A stretch of DNA of 13,604 nucleotides. Origin: Bifidobacteriaceae bacterium. Its GTDB lineage: Bacteria; Actinomycetota; Actinomycetes; Actinomycetales; WQXJ01. Below the pieces are notes generated by a model. It made no database searches. It was not told the origin of the DNA and saw nothing but the letters and a program-made list of their open reading frames with translations. The stretch spans positions 1-13,604 of the forward strand of contig JAITIG010000026.1 of NCBI GenBank assembly GCA_031279575.1. The letters run 5' to 3'. A program made the position numbers and the translations under genes. This document shows, piece after piece, positions 6,948-13,604 of this stretch (its first letter is position 1; each line of letters opens with the position of its first letter).

Positions 6948-8041
6948 TCCAGCTCCTCACGGATTTGGGCGAGCGCGCGCAAGAAGGCCAGTGTCTCGCC
7001 TTCCGCGCCTACCGATACCCTAAGCCACCCGGGCGGCCCGACCTCCCGGATGACCACGCCGAGGGCGAGCAGTTTGGCCCACACGGCGTGCCTGTCCGGG
7101 AATTTGCCGAACAGGACAAAGTTCGCCTCCGAGGCCGCCACCTGGAACCCCATCGCGCCGAGCGCCGCCGCCAAGCGGTCGCGCCGCTCCTGGATGTCCG
7201 CCACGTGCCCCAGCATCAGCCCGGCGTGGTCCAAGGCGGCCAGGGCGGCGGCCTGGGTGAGCCCGGACAGGTGGTAGGGCAGCCGCACTGTGCGCAGGTA
7301 GGAGACCAGTTCCGGGTCGGCCGCCAGGTAGCCCAGCCGCACCCCGGCGAAGGCGAAGGCCTTCGACATGGTGCGGCTGACGGCGACGTGCGGGTACTTC
7401 GCCACCAACTCCAGGGCGGAGGGCTGGGTGGCGCGGCGGAACTCGGCGTAGGCCTCGTCCACCACCAGCACGGCCCGCCCGTCGAGGTGTTTGGCCAGGG
7501 ATTCGACCACCGCCAGGGGCGTGTACGCGCCGGTCGGGTTGCCGGGGTTGTCCAGCAGCACCACAGTGGGCGCCACCCGGTCGATGTGCCCGATGCCGCT
7601 CCCCAGGTCCAAGGAGAAGTCCGCCTCCCGTTTGCCCGGCCGCCAAAGGGTGTGCGTGTCGCGGGCATACTCCGGGTACATCGAGTAGCTCGGCTCGAAC
7701 GCGGTGGCCACCCGCCCGGGGCCGCCGAAGGCCTGCATAACGTGCAGCAGGACCTCGTTTGAGCCGTTGGCCGCCCAGATCATCCGCGGCGTGATGTCCG
7801 CCACCCCGGCCTCGCGCACCAGGTAGGCGGCCAGGGCGGCGCGCAGCTCCGCGAAGTCCCTGTCCGGGTAGCGGTTGGCCTGCTCGGCCGCCTGGCGGAC
7901 GCGCCGGACCAGGCTTTCGACCACCTCGGGGGGCGGCGGGTAGGGGTTCTCGTTGACGTTGAGGCGCACCGGGGCCGCCGGGTGGGGCGCCCCGTAGGGC
8001 CGGGCGGCCCCGATGTCCGGCCTGACGGGCAGCCGGCTCAC
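6944..8041 (-). CDS. hisC: Histidinol-phosphate aminotransferase
   Basis: A 365-aa fold-type I PLP aminotransferase that converts imidazole acetol phosphate to histidinol phosphate. [11 protein letters not shown] (28-38) is the HisC-specific N-terminal block. NPGNPTG (165-171), VVDEAYAEF (193-201) and [17 protein letters not shown] (222-238) follow, with K227 as the PLP Schiff-base lysine and R235 and R341 as phosphate/substrate-binding arginines. I chose GTG at 8041 rather than the longer open frame from 8149 because the extra N-terminus is Arg/Gly-rich with no homology, and GTG overlaps the hisD stop as GTGA, matching every other junction in this operon. Confidence 0.96.
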   Translation of the reverse strand: MSRLPVRPDIGAARPYGAPHPAAPVRLNVNENPYPPPPEVVESLVRRVRQAAEQANRYPDRDFAELRAALAAYLVREAGVADITPRMIWAANGSNEVLLHVMQAFGGPGRVATAFEPSYSMYPEYARDTHTLWRPGKREADFSLDLGSGIGHIDRVAPTVVLLDNPGNPTGAYTPLAVVESLAKHLDGRAVLVVDEAYAEFRRATQPSALELVAKYPHVAVSRTMSKAFAFAGVRLGYLAADPELVSYLRTVRLPYHLSGLTQAAALAALDHAGLMLGHVADIQERRDRLAAALGAMGFQVAASEANFVLFGKFPDRHAVWAKLLALGVVIREVGPPGWLRVSVGAEGETLAFLRALAQIREELE

Positions 8042-9447
8042 GCTGCCGGCCCTCCGCCCGGGCTTGGCGCCGGCCCGGCCGGCGGCCCCTCGAAGCGCCC
8101 GCCGCCGGCCGGCCCGGCCGCGTCGGCGGCGCCGGCCAGGTGGGCGCAAGCCCGCGCCCGCACCGCCTCGCCGTGCGCGGGCAGGTCCTCCGCCAGGGCA
8201 AACGCCTCGATCAGGGGGACCACGCCGTCCAAGGCGGCGGCGCTGTATTGGACCTGTTGGACGGATTTGAGGAACGCCGTCACGCCCAGGCCGGAGGCGT
8301 AGCGGGCCGTCCCGCCGGTGGGCAGCACATGGTTGGAGCCGGCCATGTAGTCCCCCAGCGGCACCGGGCTGTAGGGGCCAATGAAGATCGCCCCCGCCGA
8401 ATGGATCGCCTCGGCGGCCCGGACCGGGTCCGCCACCTGCAACTCGAGGTGCTCGGCGGCGTAAACATTGGCCACCGCCAGCGCCTGGCTGAGCGAGTCC
8501 ACCAGCACAATCGCGCTTTGCTGGCCGCCCAGGGCGGCCTTGACGCGGTCGCGGTGCTTGGCCGCCTCGGCCCGGCGGGCCACCGCCGCGCCCACCTGGC
8601 GGGCCAAATCCGGCGAGTCGGTGATCAGCACGGCGGCCGCCAGCGGGTCGTGCTCGGCTTGGCTGACCAGATCGGCCGCCACAAACTCGGCGTTGGCGCC
8701 GCCGTCCGCCACCACCGCGATCTCGGTTGGGCCAGCCTCGGAGTCAATCCCCACCCGGCCCATCACCAGGCGTTTGGCCGTGGCGACGTAAATGTTGCCG
8801 GGGCCGGTCACCACGTCCACTTTGGCCGCCAGGCCCGGCACGCCATAGGCGAATAGCCCGATGGCGCCCACCCCGCCGGCGGCGTAGACCTCCTCCACGC
8901 CCAGCAGCGCGCAGGCGGCCAGCACATCCGGGTGCGGCAAACCGCCGCAGGCGGCCTGCGGCGGCGAGGCCACCGCCAGCTCCGCCACCCCCGCCTCTTG
9001 GGCGGGCACCGCGTTCATGATCACCGAGCTGGGGTAGGCCGCCAACCCGCCCGGCACATACAACCCCACCCGGCGCACCGGCACCCAGCGCTGCGAGACC
9101 ACCGCGCCGGGGGCCAGCTCCAAGGTGTTCTCCGGCGGCACCTGGGCGGCGTGGACCCGCCGGGTGCGCTCGATGGCCAGCTCCATGGCGGCGCGGACCT
9201 TCGGGTCCAACTTGGCCAGGGCCTCCCGCAAGGCCCGCCGGGGCAAGCGCAAATGGGGCGGCCGCACCCGGTCGAAGCGCTCGGCTTGGTCTAGGATCGC
9301 CGCCGCGCCGCGCGCCGCCACATCCTCCAGCAGGGGGCGGACCTGGGCGGCTGCCGCGTCGACCCCCAATTCGGCCCTGGGGAGCAGGGCCTCGATCTGC
9401 TCCGGCGCCAACTCCCCCAGGCCCCGCGCGTCGATGGTCCTCAACAT
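8038..9447 (-). CDS. hisD: Histidinol dehydrogenase
   Basis: A 469-aa zinc enzyme that oxidises histidinol to histidine using two NAD+, the last step of the pathway. Family blocks are VPGGLAAYPSSVIMNAVPA (131-149), TGPGNIYVATAKR (214-226), AGPTEIAVVAD (238-248) and SQAEHDP (262-268). Zinc ligands correspond to Q263, H266, D366 (GDYMAGSNHVLPT) and H425 (PAHGEAVRAR); the catalytic pair is E332-H333 (AEHLEL). I placed the start at ATG 9447 (MLRTIDARG fits the usual N-terminus) rather than GTG 9477, because a -10-like TAGACT ends 7 bases before this ATG and would make the transcript leaderless. The enzyme usually has about 430-440 residues; the last ~30 here are an Ala/Gly/Pro-rich tail. First gene of the his operon. 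Confidence 0.96.
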   Translation of the reverse strand: MLRTIDARGLGELAPEQIEALLPRAELGVDAAAAQVRPLLEDVAARGAAAILDQAERFDRVRPPHLRLPRRALREALAKLDPKVRAAMELAIERTRRVHAAQVPPENTLELAPGAVVSQRWVPVRRVGLYVPGGLAAYPSSVIMNAVPAQEAGVAELAVASPPQAACGGLPHPDVLAACALLGVEEVYAAGGVGAIGLFAYGVPGLAAKVDVVTGPGNIYVATAKRLVMGRVGIDSEAGPTEIAVVADGGANAEFVAADLVSQAEHDPLAAAVLITDSPDLARQVGAAVARRAEAAKHRDRVKAALGGQQSAIVLVDSLSQALAVANVYAAEHLELQVADPVRAAEAIHSAGAIFIGPYSPVPLGDYMAGSNHVLPTGGTARYASGLGVTAFLKSVQQVQYSAAALDGVVPLIEAFALAEDLPAHGEAVRARACAHLAGAADAAGPAGGGRFEGPPAGPAPSPGGGPAA

Positions 9448-9454
9448 GCCCACG

Positions 9455-9460
9455 AGTCTA
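9455..9460 (-). promoter_or_regulatory. Candidate -10 element of the his operon (leaderless type)
   Basis: On the minus strand TAGACT is followed by 7 bases and the hisD ATG, so transcription would begin at or next to the start codon. No Shine-Dalgarno is visible upstream of hisD. The same TAGACTCG string precedes dnaE. The gap to the upstream gene is only 58 bases, so no T-box or attenuator leader fits between this promoter and hisD. Confidence 0.55.
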
Positions 9461-9505
9461 TTAGCCCCCTGTGACACGCCACTGCGCCGCGGCGGGCGGG
9501 CGGCT

Positions 9506-10030
9506 TCACCAGGTGCGGCCGAACATCGCCCTCCAGGCCAGCGCCCCGGTCGCCACCAGCGCCTCGGCCAGCAGCCACAGCGCCAGCAGCCCCGGCGAAG
9601 TCAAAACCAAGGGCGCGCGCGCCACCGCGCCAACGGCCGGCGGGCCCAGGCCGCCGCTCAAAGCGCCGCCGCTGAACAGGCAGGCCACCGCCCCCGCCGC
9701 CCCGCCGCCAAGCCACAGCCCGGCCCGCCGCCCGGCCGCCGGCCGCCCCGCCAGCCCCGCCAAGCAGGCGCCGGCCGCCAGTCCCGCCACCCCCGTCAGC
9801 ACCCCGAACCAGACGTCCTGGGCGGCGCCAAAGCCGTAGTCGCCCTCGCCCAGCCACAACAGCCCGGTCCAGCGCGCCGCCGGCCGGGGCGCCAGCGCCA
9901 GCCAGACCGCCCCCAGCGCCAGCCCCAACCCCGTCTGCCCGCCCAGCGCGACCAGCGCCCGGTCGCCCCACCCCGGGCGCCAGCCCGCCGCCGCCCGATG
10001 GCGCCCCGGCGCCTGGCCGGCGCGGCTCAC
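9506..10030 (-). CDS. Small four-helix membrane protein, function unknown (possibly DUF2567-like)
   Basis: A 174-aa integral membrane protein. It starts at GTG 10030, overlapping the dnaE stop as GTGA, which is why I chose this start although the frame is open further upstream inside dnaE antisense-frame sequence. Hydrophobic segments are at about 25-47, 73-93, 103-124 and 140-165, with a conserved-looking loop LGEGDYGFGAAQDVW (60-74) between the first two. The N-terminus is basic (RHRAAAGWR), so it probably lies inside the cell. The layout loosely resembles the actinobacterial DUF2567 family, but that is memory-based and weak. It is coupled to dnaE translation and lies 58 bases upstream of hisD; no role in either system can be read from the sequence. 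Confidence 0.7.
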   Translation of the reverse strand: MSRAGQAPGRHRAAAGWRPGWGDRALVALGGQTGLGLALGAVWLALAPRPAARWTGLLWLGEGDYGFGAAQDVWFGVLTGVAGLAAGACLAGLAGRPAAGRRAGLWLGGGAAGAVACLFSGGALSGGLGPPAVGAVARAPLVLTSPGLLALWLLAEALVATGALAWRAMFGRTW

Positions 10031-12645
10031 ACCACGCAATTCGACCCCAGCGTGGCCTTGAGGTCGGCGTACAGCGGATCGGATTTGGACACCCTGAGGC
10101 CGCTCCCCAAAGCCACCACCGTGGTGCGGCTGGGGGCGGTCACCCGCAAATGCACCGGCGAGCCGCCCGGATGCGCCTGGAGGACCTGCTTCAGCTTGGC
10201 CGCGACAGCCTCGTTGACCCGGTTGGCGGGCAGGGTGATCTCCAACGGCCCGGCCTGCGCCGAGCCCGCCGCCAAGGCCGCCAACGGCTTCATCTCCTGG
10301 ACAAACAGGCTCGCCCCAGACCGCTGGTCGCGCGTCAGGCGGCCGGCCAGGACCACCAGCGTGTCGTTCGCCAACTGCTCGGCGTACCGGTTGTAGGTCT
10401 GCTGGAAAAACTTCACCTCGACCGCGCCGTCGAGGTCCTCCAGCGTCGCCAACGCCCACAAGGTGCCCTTCTTGGTGGTCTTGCGCTCCAAAGAGCCCAA
10501 CAACCCGGCCACCTCCACCCAAGTCCCCTCCGGGTTGGCCTCGGCGTCGGCCAAGGCGGCCGTGGAATGGGAGGCCGCCCGCTTCAAATCGGCCGCCAAA
10601 CCGGACAGGGGGTGGTCGGAGACATACAACCCCAGCATCTCCCGCTCAAAGGCCAGCTTGACAGCCGAGTCCCACTCCGGCAGCGGCGGGATGGCGGTCG
10701 CCAAGCCGCTCGCCGCCTCAGCCAAATCGCCAAACAAATCGAACTGGCCCACCGCCTCATTCCGCTTCAAGCCCATCACAGCGTCCACCGCCTCCTCGTA
10801 GACGGAGGCCAAAGCCCGCCGGGTGGCCGCAAAGGCGTCGAACGCGCCCGCTTTGATCAAAGACTCGATGACCCGTTTGTTGCAGACCGCCACCGGCACC
10901 TTGGACAAGAAGTCCAAGAACGACTCGAAAGCGCCCTTCGCCTCGCGGGCCCGGATGATGCCCTCGACCACTCCCCCGCCCACATTTCTGACCGCCGTCA
11001 GGCCAAACCTGATGTCCCGCCCGGCCGGCGTGAAGTCCGCCACCGAGGAGTTGACGTCCGGCGGCAGCACCGTGATCCCCATCCGGCGGCATTCCGCCAA
11101 ATAGAGCGGCAGCCGGTCTTTGTCGCCGCGCACCGAGGTCAGCAGCGCCGCCATGTACTCCACCGGGTAATGGCACTTGAGGTAGGCCGTCCAATAGGAC
11201 AACAGCCCGTAGGCGGCCGAGTGGGCTTTGTTGAAGGCGTAATCCGAGAACGGCACCAAAATGTTCCACAGGGTTTTGATGGCCGCCTCCGAGTAGCCGT
11301 TGGCCCGCATGCCCTGGCTGAACGGCACATACTCGTGGTCCAGGATCTCCTTTTTCTTTTTGCCCATGGCGCGGCGCAGCAAATCCGCCTGCCCCAAGGT
11401 GTACCCGGCCACCTTCTGGGCGATCGACATGACCTGCTCTTGGTACACGATCAACCCGAAGGTGCCCTCCAGGATCTCCCGCAGCGGCTCGGCCAATTCC
11501 GGGTGGATCGGCGTGATCGCCTCGCGCTTGTTCTTCCGGTCGGCGTATTTGTTGTGCGAGTCGGCGCCCATCGGCCCCGGCCGGTACAGCGCCCCGACCG
11601 CCGAGATGTCCTCGAAGTTGTCCGGCCGCAGCCGTTTGAGCAGCGACTGCATGCCGCCGCCGTCGAGTTGGAACACCCCCAGCGTGTCGCCGCTGGTGAG
11701 CAGGCCGTAAGTGGCGGCATCGTCCAACGGCAGCTCTTCCAGCACCAGACGCTGGTGGCCGTTGAGCACGATGCCGTCCAGCGCGTCCTCCAAGATGGTC
11801 AGGTTGCGCAAACCCAAGATGTCCATCTTGACCAGCCCCAGGTCCTCGCAGGCGGGGTAGGCGAACTGGGTGATGGTGGCGCCGTCCTGCTCGCGGCGCA
11901 TGATCGGGATGACATCCATCAACGGCTCGCAGGACATGATGACCCCGGCCGCGTGCACACTCCACTGGCGGGCCAGGCCCTCCAACTCGCGGGCGGTGGC
12001 CAGCACCCGGGCGGCATCGGCGTCCGCCTCGACCAGGGCGCGGAACTCGGCCGCCTCCTTGTAGCGCTCGTGGGCCGGGTCGTAGGCGCCCGCCAAGGAC
12101 AGATCCTTGCCCTGGACCGGGTCGGGAAAAGCCTTGGTCAGCCGCTCCCCCACGGCGAACGGGTAGCCCTGCACCCGGGCCGAGTCCTTCAAAGCCTGCT
12201 TGGCTTTGATCACCCCGTAGGTGACAATCTGGGAGACCCGCTCCGAGCCGTACTTCTCGGTCACATAGCGGATCACCTCGCCCCGGCGGCGCTCGTCGAA
12301 GTCGACGTCGAAGTCCGGCAGGGATTCGCGCTCCGGGTTCAAGAAGCGCTCAAAGATCAGGCCGTTCTTGAGCGGGTCCAGGTCGGTGATGCCCATGGCG
12401 TAGGCCGCCATCGACCCGGCGCCGGAGCCGCGGCCGGGCCCCACCCGGATGCCTTGGGCGCGGGCCCAGTTGATGAAGTCCGCCACCACCAGGTAGTAGC
12501 CGGCGTAGCCTTTGGAGGCGATGACGTCTTCCTCGTAGGCGGCTTGCCGCGCCGCCGCGGCCGGCACCTGCGGCCCGAAGCGCCGGGCCAGGCCGCGCTC
12601 GACTTCTTTGATGAACCAGGAGACCTCGTCCTCGCCGGCGGGCAC
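10027..12645 (-). CDS. dnaE: DNA polymerase III alpha subunit DnaE1, polymerase part (after in-frame TAG)
   Basis: 872 codons in the same frame as the upstream PHP part, beginning at the GTG that directly follows the TAG at 12646-12648. It carries the whole polymerase. Palm and fingers include GPGRGSGAGSMAAYA (69-83), PDFDVDF (110-116, catalytic D113 and D115) and LVKMDILGLRN (271-281, catalytic D275). FNKAHSAAYG (471-480) is also typical. QFDLF (634-638) is an excellent beta-clamp binding motif. An OB-fold region follows (about 707-785: WVEVAGLLG ... VLAGRLTRDQ), then a C-terminal domain to 872. Together with the N-part this gives 1181 codons, like M. tuberculosis DnaE1 (1184). No other lesion is seen. 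Whether this piece is made by readthrough, by reinitiation, or the TAG is a sequence error is open. Confidence 0.93.
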   Translation of the reverse strand: MPAGEDEVSWFIKEVERGLARRFGPQVPAAAARQAAYEEDVIASKGYAGYYLVVADFINWARAQGIRVGPGRGSGAGSMAAYAMGITDLDPLKNGLIFERFLNPERESLPDFDVDFDERRRGEVIRYVTEKYGSERVSQIVTYGVIKAKQALKDSARVQGYPFAVGERLTKAFPDPVQGKDLSLAGAYDPAHERYKEAAEFRALVEADADAARVLATARELEGLARQWSVHAAGVIMSCEPLMDVIPIMRREQDGATITQFAYPACEDLGLVKMDILGLRNLTILEDALDGIVLNGHQRLVLEELPLDDAATYGLLTSGDTLGVFQLDGGGMQSLLKRLRPDNFEDISAVGALYRPGPMGADSHNKYADRKNKREAITPIHPELAEPLREILEGTFGLIVYQEQVMSIAQKVAGYTLGQADLLRRAMGKKKKEILDHEYVPFSQGMRANGYSEAAIKTLWNILVPFSDYAFNKAHSAAYGLLSYWTAYLKCHYPVEYMAALLTSVRGDKDRLPLYLAECRRMGITVLPPDVNSSVADFTPAGRDIRFGLTAVRNVGGGVVEGIIRAREAKGAFESFLDFLSKVPVAVCNKRVIESLIKAGAFDAFAATRRALASVYEEAVDAVMGLKRNEAVGQFDLFGDLAEAASGLATAIPPLPEWDSAVKLAFEREMLGLYVSDHPLSGLAADLKRAASHSTAALADAEANPEGTWVEVAGLLGSLERKTTKKGTLWALATLEDLDGAVEVKFFQQTYNRYAEQLANDTLVVLAGRLTRDQRSGASLFVQEMKPLAALAAGSAQAGPLEITLPANRVNEAVAAKLKQVLQAHPGGSPVHLRVTAPSRTTVVALGSGLRVSKSDPLYADLKATLGSNCVV

Positions 12646-12648
12646 CTA
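12646..12648 (-). other. In-frame amber (TAG) codon inside dnaE
   Basis: The frame reads ...MPRF-TAG-GTG-PAGEDEVSWF..., with both flanks fitting a continuous DnaE1 protein and no shift of frame. It lies between the PHP domain and the polymerase core. A GTG codon follows immediately, but no Shine-Dalgarno-like sequence is visible just upstream. Confidence 0.95.
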
Positions 12649-13566
12649 GAAGCGCGGCATGTAGCGGCCGGGGGCGGAGGCGAAGGCCACCTCGCAGCGC
12701 TCCGCCACGGCCAGGGTGTTGTCGCAGGCCTCGGGCAGCTCGCGCCAGATTTGGCGCATCTCCTCGGAGGATTTCAGGTAGTAGCCCTCGCCGTCGAACT
12801 TGAACCGGGTTGGGTCGTCCAAGGTTTTGCCGGATTGGACGCACAGCAGGGCCGAATGGGCGGCGGCGTCCTCAGGCGCGGTGTAGTGCAGGTCGTTGGT
12901 GGCCAGCAGCGGCGCCCCGATGTGCTTGGCCAGGCGCAGCAGGTCCTTCAGGACGCGCCGCTCGATGTCCAGCCCGTGGTCCATCAGCTCGACAAAATAG
13001 TTGTCCCGGCCCAAGATGTCCTGGAACTCGCCGGCCGCGATCACCGCCTCGTCCCACTGCCCCAGCCTGAGCCTGGTCTGCACCTCGCCAGAGGGGCAGC
13101 CGGTGGTCCCGATCAAGCCGCTGGCATAGCGGTGGAACAGGTCGCGGTCCATCCTGGGCTTGTAGAACTGCCCTTCCAGGGAGGCCAGCGAGCCCATCCG
13201 GAACAGGTTGTGCATCCCGTCGGTGGTCTGCGCCAGCAGGGTCATGTGGGTGTAGGCGCCGCCGGCTGAGACGTCATCGTCCCGCTGCGCCTCGGTGCCC
13301 CACAAGACGCGCTTTTTGTCTTGGCGGGCCAGCCCCGGGGTGAGGTACGCCTCCAGGCCGATGATGGGTTTGACGCCCGCCTTGACGGCCGCCGTCCAAA
13401 ACGCGTGGGCCCCGAACAAGAAGCCGTGGTCGGTTGTCGCCAGGGCCTGCTGGCCCAGCATTTCGCAGCGTTTCAGCAGGTCAGCGATGCGCGCGGCCCC
13501 GTCCAGGAGGGAGTACTCGGTGTGGACGTGAAGGTGGGCGAAGCCTTCCTTGCCGGTGCGCGTCAT
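12646..13566 (-). CDS. dnaE: DNA polymerase III alpha subunit DnaE1, N-terminal PHP part (ends at in-frame TAG)
   Basis: This is the polymerase-and-histidinol-phosphatase (PHP) domain plus the linker of DnaE1; 306 aa from ATG 13566, or 308 aa from ATG 13572. All nine metal-binding residues that make the M. tuberculosis DnaE1 PHP domain an active proofreading exonuclease are present. Numbered from the upstream ATG at 13572, they are H15 and H17 (HLHVHTEY), D24, H49 (TTDHG), E74 (GLEAYLTPG), H109, C159 (TTGCPSGE), D227 and H229 (ATNDLHYT). Proofreading activity is therefore expected if the domain is connected to, or assembles with, the polymerase. I favour ATG 13566 because TAGACT at 13575-13580 is too close to the first ATG to serve it. 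The piece stops at TAG after MPRF, where other DnaE1 proteins simply continue. Confidence 0.92.
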   Translation of the reverse strand: MTRTGKEGFAHLHVHTEYSLLDGAARIADLLKRCEMLGQQALATTDHGFLFGAHAFWTAAVKAGVKPIIGLEAYLTPGLARQDKKRVLWGTEAQRDDDVSAGGAYTHMTLLAQTTDGMHNLFRMGSLASLEGQFYKPRMDRDLFHRYASGLIGTTGCPSGEVQTRLRLGQWDEAVIAAGEFQDILGRDNYFVELMDHGLDIERRVLKDLLRLAKHIGAPLLATNDLHYTAPEDAAAHSALLCVQSGKTLDDPTRFKFDGEGYYLKSSEEMRQIWRELPEACDNTLAVAERCEVAFASAPGRYMPRF

Positions 13567-13574
13567 GGTCATCG

Positions 13575-13580
13575 AGTCTA
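13575..13580 (-). promoter_or_regulatory. Candidate -10 element of dnaE (leaderless type)
   Basis: On the minus strand TAGACT is followed by CG, a first ATG, ACC and a second ATG at 13566, eight bases after the hexamer. Transcription would start at about the second ATG. A small inverted repeat (CCGCC-TCT-GGCGG on the plus strand, 13585-13597) lies just upstream. The sequence ends at 13604, so the -35 region is only partly visible. Confidence 0.5.
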
Positions 13581-13604
13581 ATCACCGCCTCTGGCGGCCC
13601 CCCC

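Noticed and set aside
8042..8149. Longer HisC start upstream of 8041
   Set aside because: The added residues are Arg/Gly-rich hisD-overlapping sequence, while GTG 8041 fits both the family N-terminus and the operon's 4-base overlap pattern.
12646..12648. Genome-wide reassignment of TAG to a sense codon
   Set aside because: deoR ends in TAG at a position giving the normal family length, and reading through would add dozens of unlikely residues across the intergenic region. One gene is weak evidence, but it fits the standard code.
10150..13269. A very long plus-strand open frame (over 1000 codons) opposite dnaE
   Set aside because: It is antisense to well-conserved DnaE1 sequence, is rich in His/Gln/Arg/Gly as expected from reverse-complemented GC-rich codons, and shows no recognisable motif.
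10027..13572. A split intein or intron explaining the dnaE break
   Set aside because: No extra sequence lies between the two parts; only the TAG codon separates them and no intein motifs are present.

Overview
This window looks like chromosomal core DNA from a high-GC actinobacterium (Actinomycetota; order not determinable by eye). The evidence is the strong G/C bias at third codon positions, a DnaE1-type replicative polymerase with an actinobacterial PHP domain, a PriA-type HisA, and a hisD-hisC-hisB-x-hisH-priA gene order. There are eleven protein-coding units. No rRNA, tRNA, insertion sequence, integrase or CRISPR array was seen. Ten of the eleven gene-terminal stops are TGA and one (the DeoR regulator) is TAG.

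Right part (13572 down to 9506, minus strand): dnaE, the DNA polymerase III alpha subunit, followed by a small four-helix membrane protein whose GTG start overlaps the dnaE stop by 4 bases. The dnaE reading frame is interrupted by a single in-frame TAG at 12646-12648, exactly between the PHP (proofreading) domain and the polymerase domain. The two pieces (308 and 872 residues) plus the stop codon add up to 1181 codons, a normal full length for DnaE1. Nothing else in the gene is visibly damaged. This is the most unusual observation in the window.

Middle part (9447 down to 4098, minus strand): the histidine operon hisD-hisC-hisB-orf287-hisH-priA. Every one of its five internal junctions is a 4-base stop/start overlap (ATGA or GTGA). 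hisD and dnaE share the sequence TAGACTCG just before their start codons, placed as a -10 element for a leaderless or near-leaderless transcript. orf287 is an uncharacterised protein with a 20-triplet Gly-Gln-Ala-like tail abutting the hisH start. hisF, hisG, hisE and hisI are not in the window.

Left part: a plus-strand HSL-type alpha/beta hydrolase (3106-4086) that converges on priA with an 11-base gap. A minus-strand DeoR-family regulator (2703-1915) lies upstream of a polyol-permease-type MFS transporter (1704-4) on the same strand, most likely its regulator and target. The 402-base divergent region between deoR and the hydrolase holds candidate promoters, a dyad, a very stable UUCG-loop hairpin and an exact 18-base direct repeat. 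The 210-base deoR-MFS gap holds several short repeats that could be operators.

A recurring oddity is Ala/Pro/Gly-rich low-complexity extensions at the C-termini of otherwise conserved proteins (MFS transporter, HisD, PriA, hydrolase, orf287) and an insert in HisH.
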